Assembly (NCBI GenBank): GCA_021432635.1
Contig: MU270033.1
Coordinates: forward strand, 899,293 to 963,292
DNA from: Thozetella sp. PMI_491
Taxonomy: Eukaryota; Ascomycota; Sordariomycetes; Chaetosphaeriales; Chaetosphaeriaceae
Reading direction: 5' to 3'
Length of the DNA stretch: 64,000 nt
Part shown: positions 54,125 through 64,000 of the stretch, one piece after another
Layout: each line of letters starts with the position of its first letter
Position numbering within the stretch: the stretch's first letter is position 1
Notes under the pieces: generated by a model
The model's database searches: none
The model's input: the letters and a program-made list of their open reading frames with translations, nothing else
Told to the model about the DNA's origin: nothing
Program-made: the position numbers and the translations under genes

Positions 54125-54925
54125 GTTGGCGGCAGTGATTTCGAGAGAAGAGGGTGAGAGTATCGGGAGCGGGCATGCGCTTCTAATAGAACAATCCAAG
54201 ATGAGGCTTGAGTTGTCCTCGATCTTGATGTAGCCAGCCTTCCTGGACTCTATCGATTGGGGATCTACTCCTGTAGCTGTCGAAGAATGACAGTTTTCCT
54301 CTGGTGCTGGAGGAGCGAAGATGGGCAGAATCTTCCGATTCCGCTTGAGTCAAACGTGCTCATGTTCGCCGCACATGCACACCGATCTGGTAATCGGAGA
54401 TCCCGAAGGACAAAGGTCTCGGGAGGGAGCGCATATGCGCCATTCTGCGCGCGTATAATGCCTACGTCATGTAAGACCCGCTTCTAGGGTGCCTGAGCCG
54501 GAGACGCGGCGAATTTCCGACGCGCCGCGCTAGTCGGATATGCCCGCCCTAGTTTAAGGAAGGGATAGGTAGACTTTCCGCCAACCGCGCCTACGCGCAA
54601 ACAAAGACGCGGTAGCGATTAGTGCGGCCATACCCACAGGGAGAAATGGGTTTTGAAGGTGCTATCAGAATCCAGAATACGATCAGGAGTGCCCCTAAGA
54701 TCGATAGTTGCTACAATATATCGCACTAGGCGGCTAACTGCTAGTAGACAGATGCACGCGCACATGGTTGTTCATGCACATGTGGAACTAAAGCGTCACG
54801 TCGTGTTCTACACCGAGATATATAGTGTGCTACTCGAGACACGATGTAGGAAAACTATAGGAAAATTCACTATTGCAGCATGTTTTCTCAGTCTAAAGAT
54901 ATCAGAAGGCTCTGTAGTACAGCTT
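54125..54925. other. spacer between SDR and 2OG oxygenase
   Basis: About 0.8 kb, no gene recognised. It holds the SDR promoter and the 3' flank of the oxygenase. Confidence 0.45.
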
Positions 54926-56068
54926 TTAGACTTCCGCCGCCACGGTTGCCACGGTCAGGTTCTTGCTGTCCGGCAGCGCGTATCCGTAGTTGCGGCTTGT
55001 AATCATAGTCCTCCACTCGCCGGCATTGACAGCCTCGTACTTCGGCTTCTCGCCCTCGTTTACAATAGGCGTGATCATAGTGGCAGGATCGGGGTGCACG
55101 AAAAAGGCCGTAGAGTAGCGGCAAGGTAGCATACCGCTGGGGCCAAGCTCAGCCAGCTGCTCTGGCGCGAACTCGGGCTGCATAACGCGATGGCGTGTCG
55201 ACTTGAGCTTGTCGTTGGACAGGCGCTGGAGCAAGTCGGCGACATTGATAACGCATGTTCCGCGCATTGGCGTAGCGGGCTTGAATTCACCCGTGTGGAA
55301 AGGGTCAACTTCAAGGCCGCCGACCTGATCCTGGAAGAGCAGGGTACACAATCCATAATCGGTGTGGGGGTTGATACGATAATGGCCAGGTTCCTCGAGC
55401 GTCGACTTGGGAATCTCCATGTAGCGCAGCAAGCGCAGCTGAGGATCGGCCTTGGCCAACTTGTCGTCCCAATAAGTTTCCGGAATACCCATCACCATGC
55501 AAAGAGCCCGCAAGACTTCTGTAGCAAGCTTCAGACATTTCTAACATGCCATTTTAGATTAGCCATAACTGCCAGGTTGTTGAAGAACTCGGAAGTTTCC
55601 TACCTGGAAGAATTCATCCGCAAACTCACGGAAGTTAGAAGGATCGCCCGCAGGCACGCAGAGCTCGTTGTTAAAACGGCGGTGCTCGTAGCACTCCTTA
55701 TGGCTGCGGCCGCCGTTAGGGTCGCTCGACTCTGAACCATCGGCAGTGTAGCCTTGGCTGTAAGCTGCCGACACAACTTTGTACTGCTTCTTGTCCTCTA
55801 TAGGACGGTCAAAGAAACGTTTGCTCTACTAGCTGATTAATGGTTTGCGTCTGGCGCATGGTCCAGCCGTTGAACTTACGTGGGCGAACATTTCATCAAT
55901 TTCCTCCTCCGAGATATCGAAGTCTTTGAGATAAACCCAGCCAAAGGTGTGGAAAGCATCATATAACTGCTTCGCGACAACTGCCCTGTCGTCCGAGCTT
56001 CCGTGAAGAAACGGAGCGAAGGAAATGACAGGGAAGGGAAGCTCCTTATCTGCAGAAATAGAACCCAT
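54926..56068 (-). CDS. 2-oxoglutarate-Fe(II) oxygenase, isopenicillin-N-synthase-like, 3 exons
   Basis: Exons 56068-55880, 55825-55604 and 55540-54926 (introns 54 and 63 bp) give 341 aa. The DIOX_N half begins FPVISFAPFLHG and includes FGWVYLKDFDI and the substrate-side SQGYTADGSES. Iron ligands are in HTDYG and STRHRV; the 2-oxoglutarate Arg is in CRYSTAFF. It differs clearly from the oxygenase at 18.6 kb, so it is not a recent duplicate. ATG 56068 is preferred, but an in-frame Met six codons upstream (56086) is possible. It is the last recognisable gene before the A/T-rich block. Confidence 0.92.
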
Positions 56069-56900
56069 GATTGGCAGGTAACTCAAGTGAGCGATATAGA
56101 ATAAGGTTCCAATACGCGTTTGCTGCGGCTTCGAGTCAAGATGTGGACTAATCTTGAACGGGCTCTACGCGTCAAAATAAGATAGCTGAAGTAGGGCAAG
56201 GATATTGCAATGCGGTGATTATATTATATACTTGGCACACCGTTCATTCGGGACCTTACGCATACCGTAATCTAGAATCAATACATGTAGAATACATACG
56301 CCACTAAAGCAGGTATGCGGAGTAGACCGCAGGACTGCATTAGCCGAAAACCCGTGATAAGGCTGACAGAGGCGGAGAAAAGGCGGAAAAGGGGAGGGCG
56401 CGGGGGGAGAGGCCCACTAATCTAATACTAAGGTTGCGCATTTTCACCGACCTATCAGCGGAGTGATTATTCTAAGGTCGGTACTGTACTATGTCCCATA
56501 CGGGACGGACTAGGCGGCGATTTGGTTACGACCGGACATGGTATGCTAGCGTCCTGAACCTCGTTATACAGGAACTTGTGAATTATGAATCTCGCGACGA
56601 TGCTGTAAACATGGCATAGCCGTGGCCATCCAAGCACTCAACATGGTAGGAATGCTTTAAAAATCTCCAATCTGAAACAAGCCGCCTTGTATCTCGACAA
56701 TTGGATTTAAACTTAAACCAAAAGATGGAAAATAGTCTCTGCTACGCTCCGGCGATACCTATGTCACGGCCCTGCGGGGCTTATAGGTATATGTCTGCCC
56801 AAAGGTCACGTAGAGAGCAAAATGGATTGGGCGCGGGAAAAGCAAGTTTTATTTGGCGCTTTACGCCATTTCCCGGCGCAAAAGCGCGGGGGGCAGACTA
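56069..56900. other. transition to the A/T-rich block
   Basis: No gene recognised. It contains a small inverted pair GTCTGCCC/GGGCAGAC at 56793-56800 and 56891-56898 with inner complementary GC-rich segments, possibly a tiny foldback element. Confidence 0.4.
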
Positions 56901-59900
56901 GGGGTATCTACTTTTACAAAACGACTAAAACCCTATCAAATTTTATGTCTAAGCACGGGCAGTAGTGAGATTTATACGTAGAGCATACACTTCTCCTAAG
57001 ATAGCGTGTAAAAGCGCGTGCTTGTCTAGCTCCTCCTTGGCTAGTGCTTCCTTAGTATTCTTAATAGCCTTTTTAACTAGTTTATAGGCTTTTTTATAGG
57101 CCTAATACAATTAGTTAGTTATAATTTTAGCGCTTGAGTATAATCTAGTTACCTTATCCTTTACCTTGCTAGTATGGCGAGTAGAAACTACCTTTATAAA
57201 GGTATATATAACACCTTTTATTATAACAAGTACTTTAGGGTAGTTATAATTGCTAGCTAAGTATTTAGTGTATCTATCCTTATATAAATCTAGCTATTAT
57301 ATTAATATCACCTATAAAACTCTATGCTAGAGTATAAAACAACTATACTAAAAGAGTTACTTATTAGGGTCTAGTATATAATAGACTGTCTTGTTATAGC
57401 TAATATGGCTAATATAAATAATATAAGGAATATTATTTTATATACTAATTAGCTTATACTAATATTAAACTAGTGTTAAATATAAAATAATAAATATATA
57501 AATAGATAGGGATTAACTTACCTCTTACTTAGTTATAAGGGCCTTCTCCTCTTAGGGGGGATCTTAAAAAAAGTTAGTGTTAACATAAAATTAACTAGAT
57601 AGAAAATACTTAGGAGTTAAATTAACCTGTGGATTATTGATAGGGTTAAAACCCTGGTAGGAGTGGCGGATAGCCTTTTTATTGCCCTTATTAATATAGT
57701 AGGAGGTAGTTATTATAAATAGTGTAATTAGCGATTTTATAATGTAAAATATGTGTAGAGAGTAACTTATTTATAGTAGTATAGTAGTAGTAGTTATAGT
57801 CTTAATCTAAAAAGTATAAGTTAAAAGTACTAGAGTAGTAAAAGCTTTTAAAATATATAGTAAAAATCGCTTTTTTTTTTAAAAAAAAAAAAAAAAAACT
57901 TAACTTATGTATAGCTTAAGGAAAAAAGCTGTTTTATAAGGGCCTAGCGTGGAAATATATATCTAGAACTAGCTTGAGAGTACTTTAAAACACTATTATA
58001 TAAGTATAGATAATAGCTATTTAATAATATTATTATAGTGTAAATAATATATTTAATAATTAAATAGCTTAAATAGCTTTAAAAATATATAGTTAACTAT
58101 TATTCTATTATAAAATTATTAGTATTACCTAATCTAGTACTAGTACTACTTATATTAGTTATAAAGTAAATCTAGCTCTTAAGTGAATTATAAATCCCCT
58201 TTATAGCATGTAAAATAGCGTGTAAGAGTTATTCCTAGTTTATATCTATAGGGTTGTCTTACTCTGCTATGTTTTTTATATCTTTAATAGCCTTATGGGC
58301 AGTCCTATATGCCTTATTAAACACCTAATACTATAATTAATAATAGCTTATGAGTAATTTTATAAGAGGAAACCTGTTTTTTATATGTTTGTTTTAGCTC
58401 TTTTATTAGCTATTTTAATTATAAAAGCTTATATAATAGGGCTAGTAGTAGAAGAAATGTTTAAGCACTTATAGTTGCTTATGTGGTAGGTATTATAGTG
58501 TTTAATATGTGTATCTAGTAAAAAGTGTTAGTAGAATATTATATAGAAGCTGGTCTAATACCTATTAGCCGACTAAATATAGCTCCTTATAATATTATGT
58601 TTTATATAGCCTATATATGTCTTATAGGGTAATAGCTAGCTAGATTAGTGATTTATATATAAAGTATTTACTTAAGAATACTTATTACTACTGTAGCTAC
58701 TTATATAGATATTGTTTTAGCGTATGTTTTAAAAGGTATCTTACTTGGTTTATAGTTAAGGGATTAATAGATTTATTACTCTTTATACCTTTTCTCTCTA
58801 GTTCTAGTATATAAGTATATATCTTAGTATATAATAAAGAGCTAAGCGTTATAAAGAGCATATTAAAATAAAGCTTATACTAAGTAAAAGCTGTTAAAGA
58901 TAAAGAGTATTATACTTAGCTTTATAGTATAAAGAGAGGCGTATATAATTATATTATAAAATAGTAATCCTAGTTAGCCAACTGTGATTTAGTGACTATA
59001 TATATATTATTAGTAAATTAGGACAGTAGAATTACACTAGTATAAAGAAATATACTAAGACCTAGCTTCTCCTTTTAAAGTGGACCGTGATTAAATAGCT
59101 CTTTAAATATAAGCTCTTCTAAGGTGGTAACGTGTAAATAGGCTATATAAAACAGCCTAGATATAAATTCTTATACTGTTAGATTTACTATTATATAGTT
59201 TATAGTTATACCTTATACTTTATAGACTATAATAATATATACTAGGATAAAAGGAAACTACTCTTAGGTATAGGAAATACTTTTAAGTATAAACTTATGC
59301 TTCTTTTATAGTATTAGTACTACTTTTTTACCCTTAGAAGTATATACTTTAGTCTTATCTGGCAATGTAAAGGTAGGGCTGATATAAGAGTTAAAAGTAA
59401 CTATTATCACTAAGAGAGGATCTTGTGCTGGATCAGTGTTTTTTACCTATCTAAGATTAAAAATACTGCCCTAAGTGCTGTTTATAAGCCTAAATTCTAT
59501 AGTAATATTATATAGGAGTATTACTTATAACCCTAAGTAAAGGGGTAGCTTTGTTAAGAGATTGTTAGCATACTATAAATCTATCTTCTCTGTATTAGTA
59601 CTAGTATAAATAGCTATATATTAGATAGCTGGCAAATCTAGCTTTATAAGCTAGATATAGTTAAAATAATGTGTTTCTTTATATATAGTATAGATCTAGA
59701 GTGTATTTTCAAATACTATACACTTATAATCTATTAAAACTATAGCTACTTTAATAGAAAAGAGCTAGAATAAGTCTGGTAAAATATATGCTTAGCATAG
59801 CTTTTTTAATATTTAGTGGAATACTAGCTATCTCTTACCCTACTAGCGCTCTACTATATTAAGGAAAATAGAGTGAGAAAATACATTATAAGTAGATCTA

Positions 59901-62350
59901 CTTATATGCTCTTTCTCTAAAGAAAGTATAGGAGTAGGAGTAAATAAAGCTTTACTGTCTACTAGTGGAAGTTGGAAGAAGTCTCTTATTAAGAGAATAT
60001 TTATATTATTAAAGACTTAATCCTATACTAGAAAGATCTACTATAAGTATAGATTTATATAATAAAGAGTATATAGACTAAATATATTTTTCTTATTAAG
60101 AAAAAGATATTATAGGCGTTTTAGTTATTTTTAGGTATTAGCTAGGGTAGTTAGGGTAAGTAGCTTATATATATAATCTATAAGTAGCTATAATAGTAAA
60201 AAGATTATATTTATATTAATATTATAGCTTATAGTACTAGTTGGAGCTACTAGCTTAATTATACTCTTCTCTAGAGCCTGTTAGAAGTGGCTAGCTAAGA
60301 TCTTAATTAGGTATAATTTACTAGTACCTCTATTACTATTAATCTAGAGTAGTATTTATATAGGTTAATTTTACTTAGAATAGCTTATTATAGTATTATA
60401 TACTAGATATTATTTTATATTTAGTGTGTTATATACTTTTAGGAGAATAAAATTAGTGTTTAAAGCAGAATATACTACTTTAATCTCCCTTTAATAAGTG
60501 CCATTAGGGAAATAGTTATATATATAACGGCTAATATAGTCTTCCTATTTATAAGTAAGATCTAGATCTTTACACTTAATTAGATTGTATAGTTTCTATA
60601 TAGGTATATGATCTAGAAGTATCTAAGTAAGTTTAAGCTAGTCTTTTTCTTATAGCTTCTCTATCACTTCTAGTTATTCTTTAAACTTATCCTCCTTTGC
60701 CTTTAGTAAGTTATACTAGTTATTCTTATAATTATAGACCTGCTGGTATTATATATATATCTCTTTAAATATATTAAATATTATATTATTAATATAAAGG
60801 AGTTATTTCTTATTAGTGTAAGGATAGCTAAGTATAAGCTTTACCCTATAGAAATCTTTAAACTATAGAGATTATAGATCTAGTTTACAACAGGGTATAT
60901 AGTATAAAACTTACTCCTGTATATAACTACTTAATAGCCTTTACTATATAAGAGTATAATTCTACTTTTATAAGGTAAGAAACTAAAGGTATAAGAGCTT
61001 TACAGCCCCTAGGCATAAGATATTACACTTGAGATACTTTTTATAGGGAGATTAGTGCTTTAAAGTATTATTTATATTTAGATTAAGGGCTTAAGACTAT
61101 TTACTTAGTATTTAATAATTTATAGTCTGTATAACTTATAAATCCTTTTATAAGGGCAAGTTAAATAAGATATAGCTTACCTCTTAGGCTAAGTAATTAT
61201 ATTTAGCGACTAATTTGTTTATTAATTTAGTGGTAAAGGAGAATAAAGAATGTTTAGGAGTAATGTGTGGCAGTACCTGCTTGGCTAGATTAGTGTAGCT
61301 AGTAGTCTTTTGCTTTATCTTAGAGTAGTATTTAGCTGTATAATTAACTACTGCCTATATATTAGTATAGGGAGAAAAGTTGGTATTTATTAGCTATACT
61401 AAACTTATTGTAGGGTAGAGCTGGTTTAAGTATAGATTATTACACTAAGTATAAAACCTATAGTATTATAAGCTAGGCACCTTATCTACTTATAGCTCTA
61501 GGTGCTTTAGATAGGGGAAGTGGAACTAGTACTTAGAGGTAGGTACTGGTATAGTTTTGCCTTATATAGCTAGCGCTTTATACTTCTTTATGTATAGATA
61601 ATATATTGTAAAGTAGGAATGGCACTAATAGTAGTTAATTATATAGGAAAGATATTTAAATATTATTAGTTAGTCTTATAGTCTTATTAAGAGAGGGTTG
61701 CCCTTGTCCTATTCTTAGTGCCTGTATGGTTTTAGGTTTATAATAGTGATTTAAAAGCCTTATTTACAAGTAAAATCTACTTGCTGCTCCTTATTTCTTA
61801 TATCTGGTAAAGGGGTGTGACTAAACTAGTATAGACTATAGGAGTAGGAGCTGCTTCTTTCCTGCTACTTATACTAGTATTAAAAATTGTATAAGTTAAA
61901 CTTTTTCTTTAGTATAATATTATGGAAGAGTTTGTTTTATATGTAAAAGTGTTAAGCTATAATATAGGGGTTCTTCTTAAGGAGCTTTTTTAAGAGTTAT
62001 ATCTAATTAGCTTTAGTATACTAGTACTACTTATTAAAATAAGGCATATAATAATATAAGCTATACTAGTAGTTGTTAGCTAGGCTTAATATAATAAAAG
62101 CACTTAAAACGTTTAAATAATAGGTAAAAGCTTTATACTTATGCCTTTAGCAGCCTTAAAAAGTACGTGTACCTTTAAGCTAGGCAGAAGCTTACTAGAT
62201 AAAAGCGAGGAGAATGCTTCCTACTAGTCTATCTGGATTAGTTAGAGCTACTTAGAGCTCTTTAAGTAAGATCTACTTAGAGTTATTTTTACTTATATAA
62301 TAATAGCTCTCTAACTGTATCTACTGCTGTATTAATATATTTAATATAAT

Positions 62351-62580
62351 TGTTGGTTCAATACTAGGATCCCATTCCTGGGGTAAAACAAAGGGCTAAA
62401 ACTGGTTCATACTGTTGGTCTGGTCTTCTCTGTGTATCTGGTGGAAAGCAGTCTAGGAGCTCCAGAGAGCTCTTAAATAGCTTCCATCTTGATCACGTGG
62501 TTGCTCCCCACGTGGCTCCCATGGAGCTTCCAGCTTCCATATCCACAGCGAGCGAGCGCTGCGAATCTACTGTTCCAACA
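62351..62580. mobile_element. solo LTR (230 bp) with 5-bp target-site duplication
   Basis: A balanced-composition island inside the A/T desert. It starts TGTTGG and ends CCAACA, the TG...CA inverted termini of retrotransposon LTRs. It is flanked on both sides by ATAAT (62346-62350 and 62581-62585), a 5-bp duplication typical of Ty1/copia and Ty3/gypsy integration. No internal retrotransposon sequence follows, so it is a solo LTR left by LTR-LTR recombination. It lacks the RIP-like decay of its surroundings. Confidence 0.85.
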
Positions 62581-62937
62581 ATAATAAAGTAAAAGATAGG
62601 GTGTTAAGCAAAGTAGTTATTATTCTAATGTATTATATACTTGATCTAATCTATAAATTTAATCTTATACTCTTTAGGGAGGTTAAAATTAGTGCTTCTA
62701 TATGGAAATAATGTTAGAAAGACATATAAAAAGATTAGATATATCTGTTTTAGCTTGTTAAGTAGTGTTCTTTATATAAAAGATATTAAAAGTTAATAGG
62801 TATTTTTTAGCTGTTATATAGCTAGAGGTATCTTTATAAGGGGCTTTTTAAGGTGCTTTTAATTAATATCTGCTTCTAATTATTTTAGCTTAGTCTATAT
62901 AATAGTGATATTTAGTATAGTGATTTTATTATAGTTA

Positions 62938-62967
62938 TTAGGGTTAGGCTTATTGTTAGGGTTAGGC
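62938..62967 (+). repeat. interstitial telomere-like TTAGGG repeats
   Basis: TTAGGGTTAGGC occurs twice (62938-62949 and 62956-62967), 6 bp apart. TTAGGG is the usual fungal telomere unit. Only two partial copies per block, so it is not a telomere. Confidence 0.6.
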
Positions 62968-63683
62968 ATAAGGCTTTTAGTAGCGCTAGGGCTGATTTTA
63001 CTTGTGATTACTTTTATATAGATATAATTAAGTATAGAGCTGTTTTCTAAGAGGCTTTCTAGTATATATTTATTCTATATAAAATTATAATATACTAGAT
63101 AATAGCAATAGAGATACTCTAGCTATTACTTAATATAGTACTTATATATAGTAAACCACTTTTAAAACTATGCTTTTTACTGCTGATTTTAATCTAGTAG
63201 TTATAAGAGAATAATATTAAGGTGTTTTAGGTATAATAAAAGCTTATAGTATACCTTATTTATATTATATAGGAAGTAGATAATATAGCTATAATATTTA
63301 TATTACTAATTATATACCTAATAAACCTAGATAAAAATATAAACTTATATAATAAGTATTTCTTTAACTATACTTAGTACTAGGAGCTTATTTAGTATAT
63401 CTTTAAAATTAAGCTAATTCTTAGCTAAGTAAAAAGAGGGCTTATCTATATGTTTTTATAAATCTATAGCGAGGCACTTTTTATATATACTATTTTAATT
63501 TAGCTTTATATTAAATTATTTTTACTTATAATATATATAAAGCTTATGTTTTTTTGTGTCTAGTATATTGTTAAACTCTTATAATAATATATTATTAGCT
63601 TTATTAAGAGCTAGGGCATCTAAATCGTTAGAGAATAAAGGGATAAGCTTTTAAAACACTTAAACATTATATTTAATAAGGCT

Positions 63684-63989
63684 TGTCATGGCCGCTGGCC
63701 CTGACCACGGATCAGACCATCCACTGCGAGCATATAGACGAACAGATGGCCACAGCTGCCCAGCAGCTGCCCAGCCACTGATCTCTGTACGGCTGCGTAC
63801 GTCAAGATCGTGGCAAGCAGAGGAGCTGTGGACGCCCAGAGGCCCTAGCTCCCTGGATATACCCCTGATCAGAGCTGGAGAGCAGCTACGCTGCCTCCTT
63901 CTCCCTGATCTCTATCTTAGAGTCTTTAGTTACTTATCCAGAGTATGGTCAACCAGCCCCGTTGCTGCCCCGTGAAGCTCGCCGTGACA
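63684..63989. mobile_element. candidate LTR-like element at the window edge
   Basis: A second balanced-composition island in the desert. It begins TGTCATGGC and ends GCCGTGACA, imperfect inverted termini (8 of 9 bases) with TG...CA ends and a length of 306 bp. Flanking 5-mers (AGGCT and CTACT) do not match, so a solo LTR with a simple target duplication is not shown. It could be one LTR of an element continuing past the window, or an unrelated insertion. Confidence 0.45.
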
Positions 63990-64000
63990 CTACTCTAAGA

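Larger units (their letters stand above)
56901..63683. repeat. RIP-like A/T-dominated desert (degraded transposon or heterochromatic block)
   Basis: Almost 7 kb composed overwhelmingly of A and T, with TA and AGCTA/CTAG-type words everywhere and very few CA or TG dinucleotides. Remaining cytosines are mostly followed by T or C. This is the expected footprint of RIP, which turns CpA into TpA on both strands. No open frame longer than a few dozen codons is found. A T-run followed by an A-run lies near 57870-57898. The original elements cannot be identified by eye. Alternatives are a centromere-flank or subtelomeric A/T isochore. Confidence 0.85.

Noticed and set aside
56901-64000. Telomere or centromere core
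   Set aside because: No TTAGGG array and no satellite pattern; RIP-degraded transposons explain the composition more simply.
1-64000. CRISPR arrays, bacterial operators, riboswitches and ribosome-binding sites
   Set aside because: None seen, and the sequence is clearly eukaryotic with spliceosomal introns.

Overview
The window is nuclear DNA of a filamentous ascomycete (Pezizomycotina, most likely a Sordariomycete-type genome). The evidence is many short introns (about 50-90 bp, GT...AG with CTRAC-like branch sites), three Zn2Cys6 transcription factors, HET, 2EXR, BTB and fungal P450 families, and a long A/T-dominated block (about 56.9-63.7 kb) with the TpA-rich, CpA/TpG-poor look left by repeat-induced point mutation (RIP). 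No bacterial operons, CRISPR arrays or rRNA are visible. I rebuilt spliced gene models by hand; nearly all close in phase.

Layout. 0.8-13 kb: a saccharopine-dehydrogenase-like / trans-enoyl-reductase-type gene (5 exons), a 568-aa P450 (4 exons), a PHO84-like phosphate transporter and a 739-aa Zn2Cys6 regulator (6 exons, one GC-AG intron). 14-20 kb: a gene encoding only the N-terminal half of adenylyl cyclase-associated protein (CAP), an FCY2-type permease, a decayed P450 piece and a 2OG-Fe(II) oxygenase. 20-41.5 kb: a dense catabolic neighbourhood with a secreted intradiol-type dioxygenase, an FAD monooxygenase, a Zn2Cys6 regulator, an intracellular LigB-type extradiol dioxygenase, an NmrA/isoflavone-reductase-like protein, a D-2-hydroxyacid dehydrogenase, a class II aldolase/adducin protein, a second Zn2Cys6 regulator, an M20 carbamoylase/allantoate-amidohydrolase-type enzyme, an SDR and a CYP7/CYP8-like P450. 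42-56 kb: an F-box/ankyrin pseudogene, an SDR lacking the usual catalytic lysine, a HET-domain protein, a BTB/POZ protein, a small secreted six-cysteine protein with a Gln/Pro tail, a 2EXR protein, a second SDR and a second 2OG oxygenase. 56.9-64 kb: the RIP-like desert, holding an apparently unmutated 230-bp solo LTR with a 5-bp target duplication and a second non-AT-rich block at the right edge.

How the genes may work together (inference). The 22.9-37.7 kb genes form a plausible regulated ring-cleavage pathway. A flavin hydroxylase prepares the ring, a LigB-family enzyme opens it, and an amidohydrolase, an aldolase/decarboxylase-type protein, NAD(P)-dependent reductases and a 2-hydroxyacid dehydrogenase could process the products. 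Two Zn2Cys6 activators sit inside the block and most genes lie in divergent pairs sharing short promoters. The FCY2-type permease (purine, cytosine or vitamin-B6-like substrates) and the M20 amidohydrolase hint at a nitrogen-containing aromatic or heterocyclic substrate. No PKS, NRPS or terpene synthase backbone is present, so this looks catabolic rather than biosynthetic.
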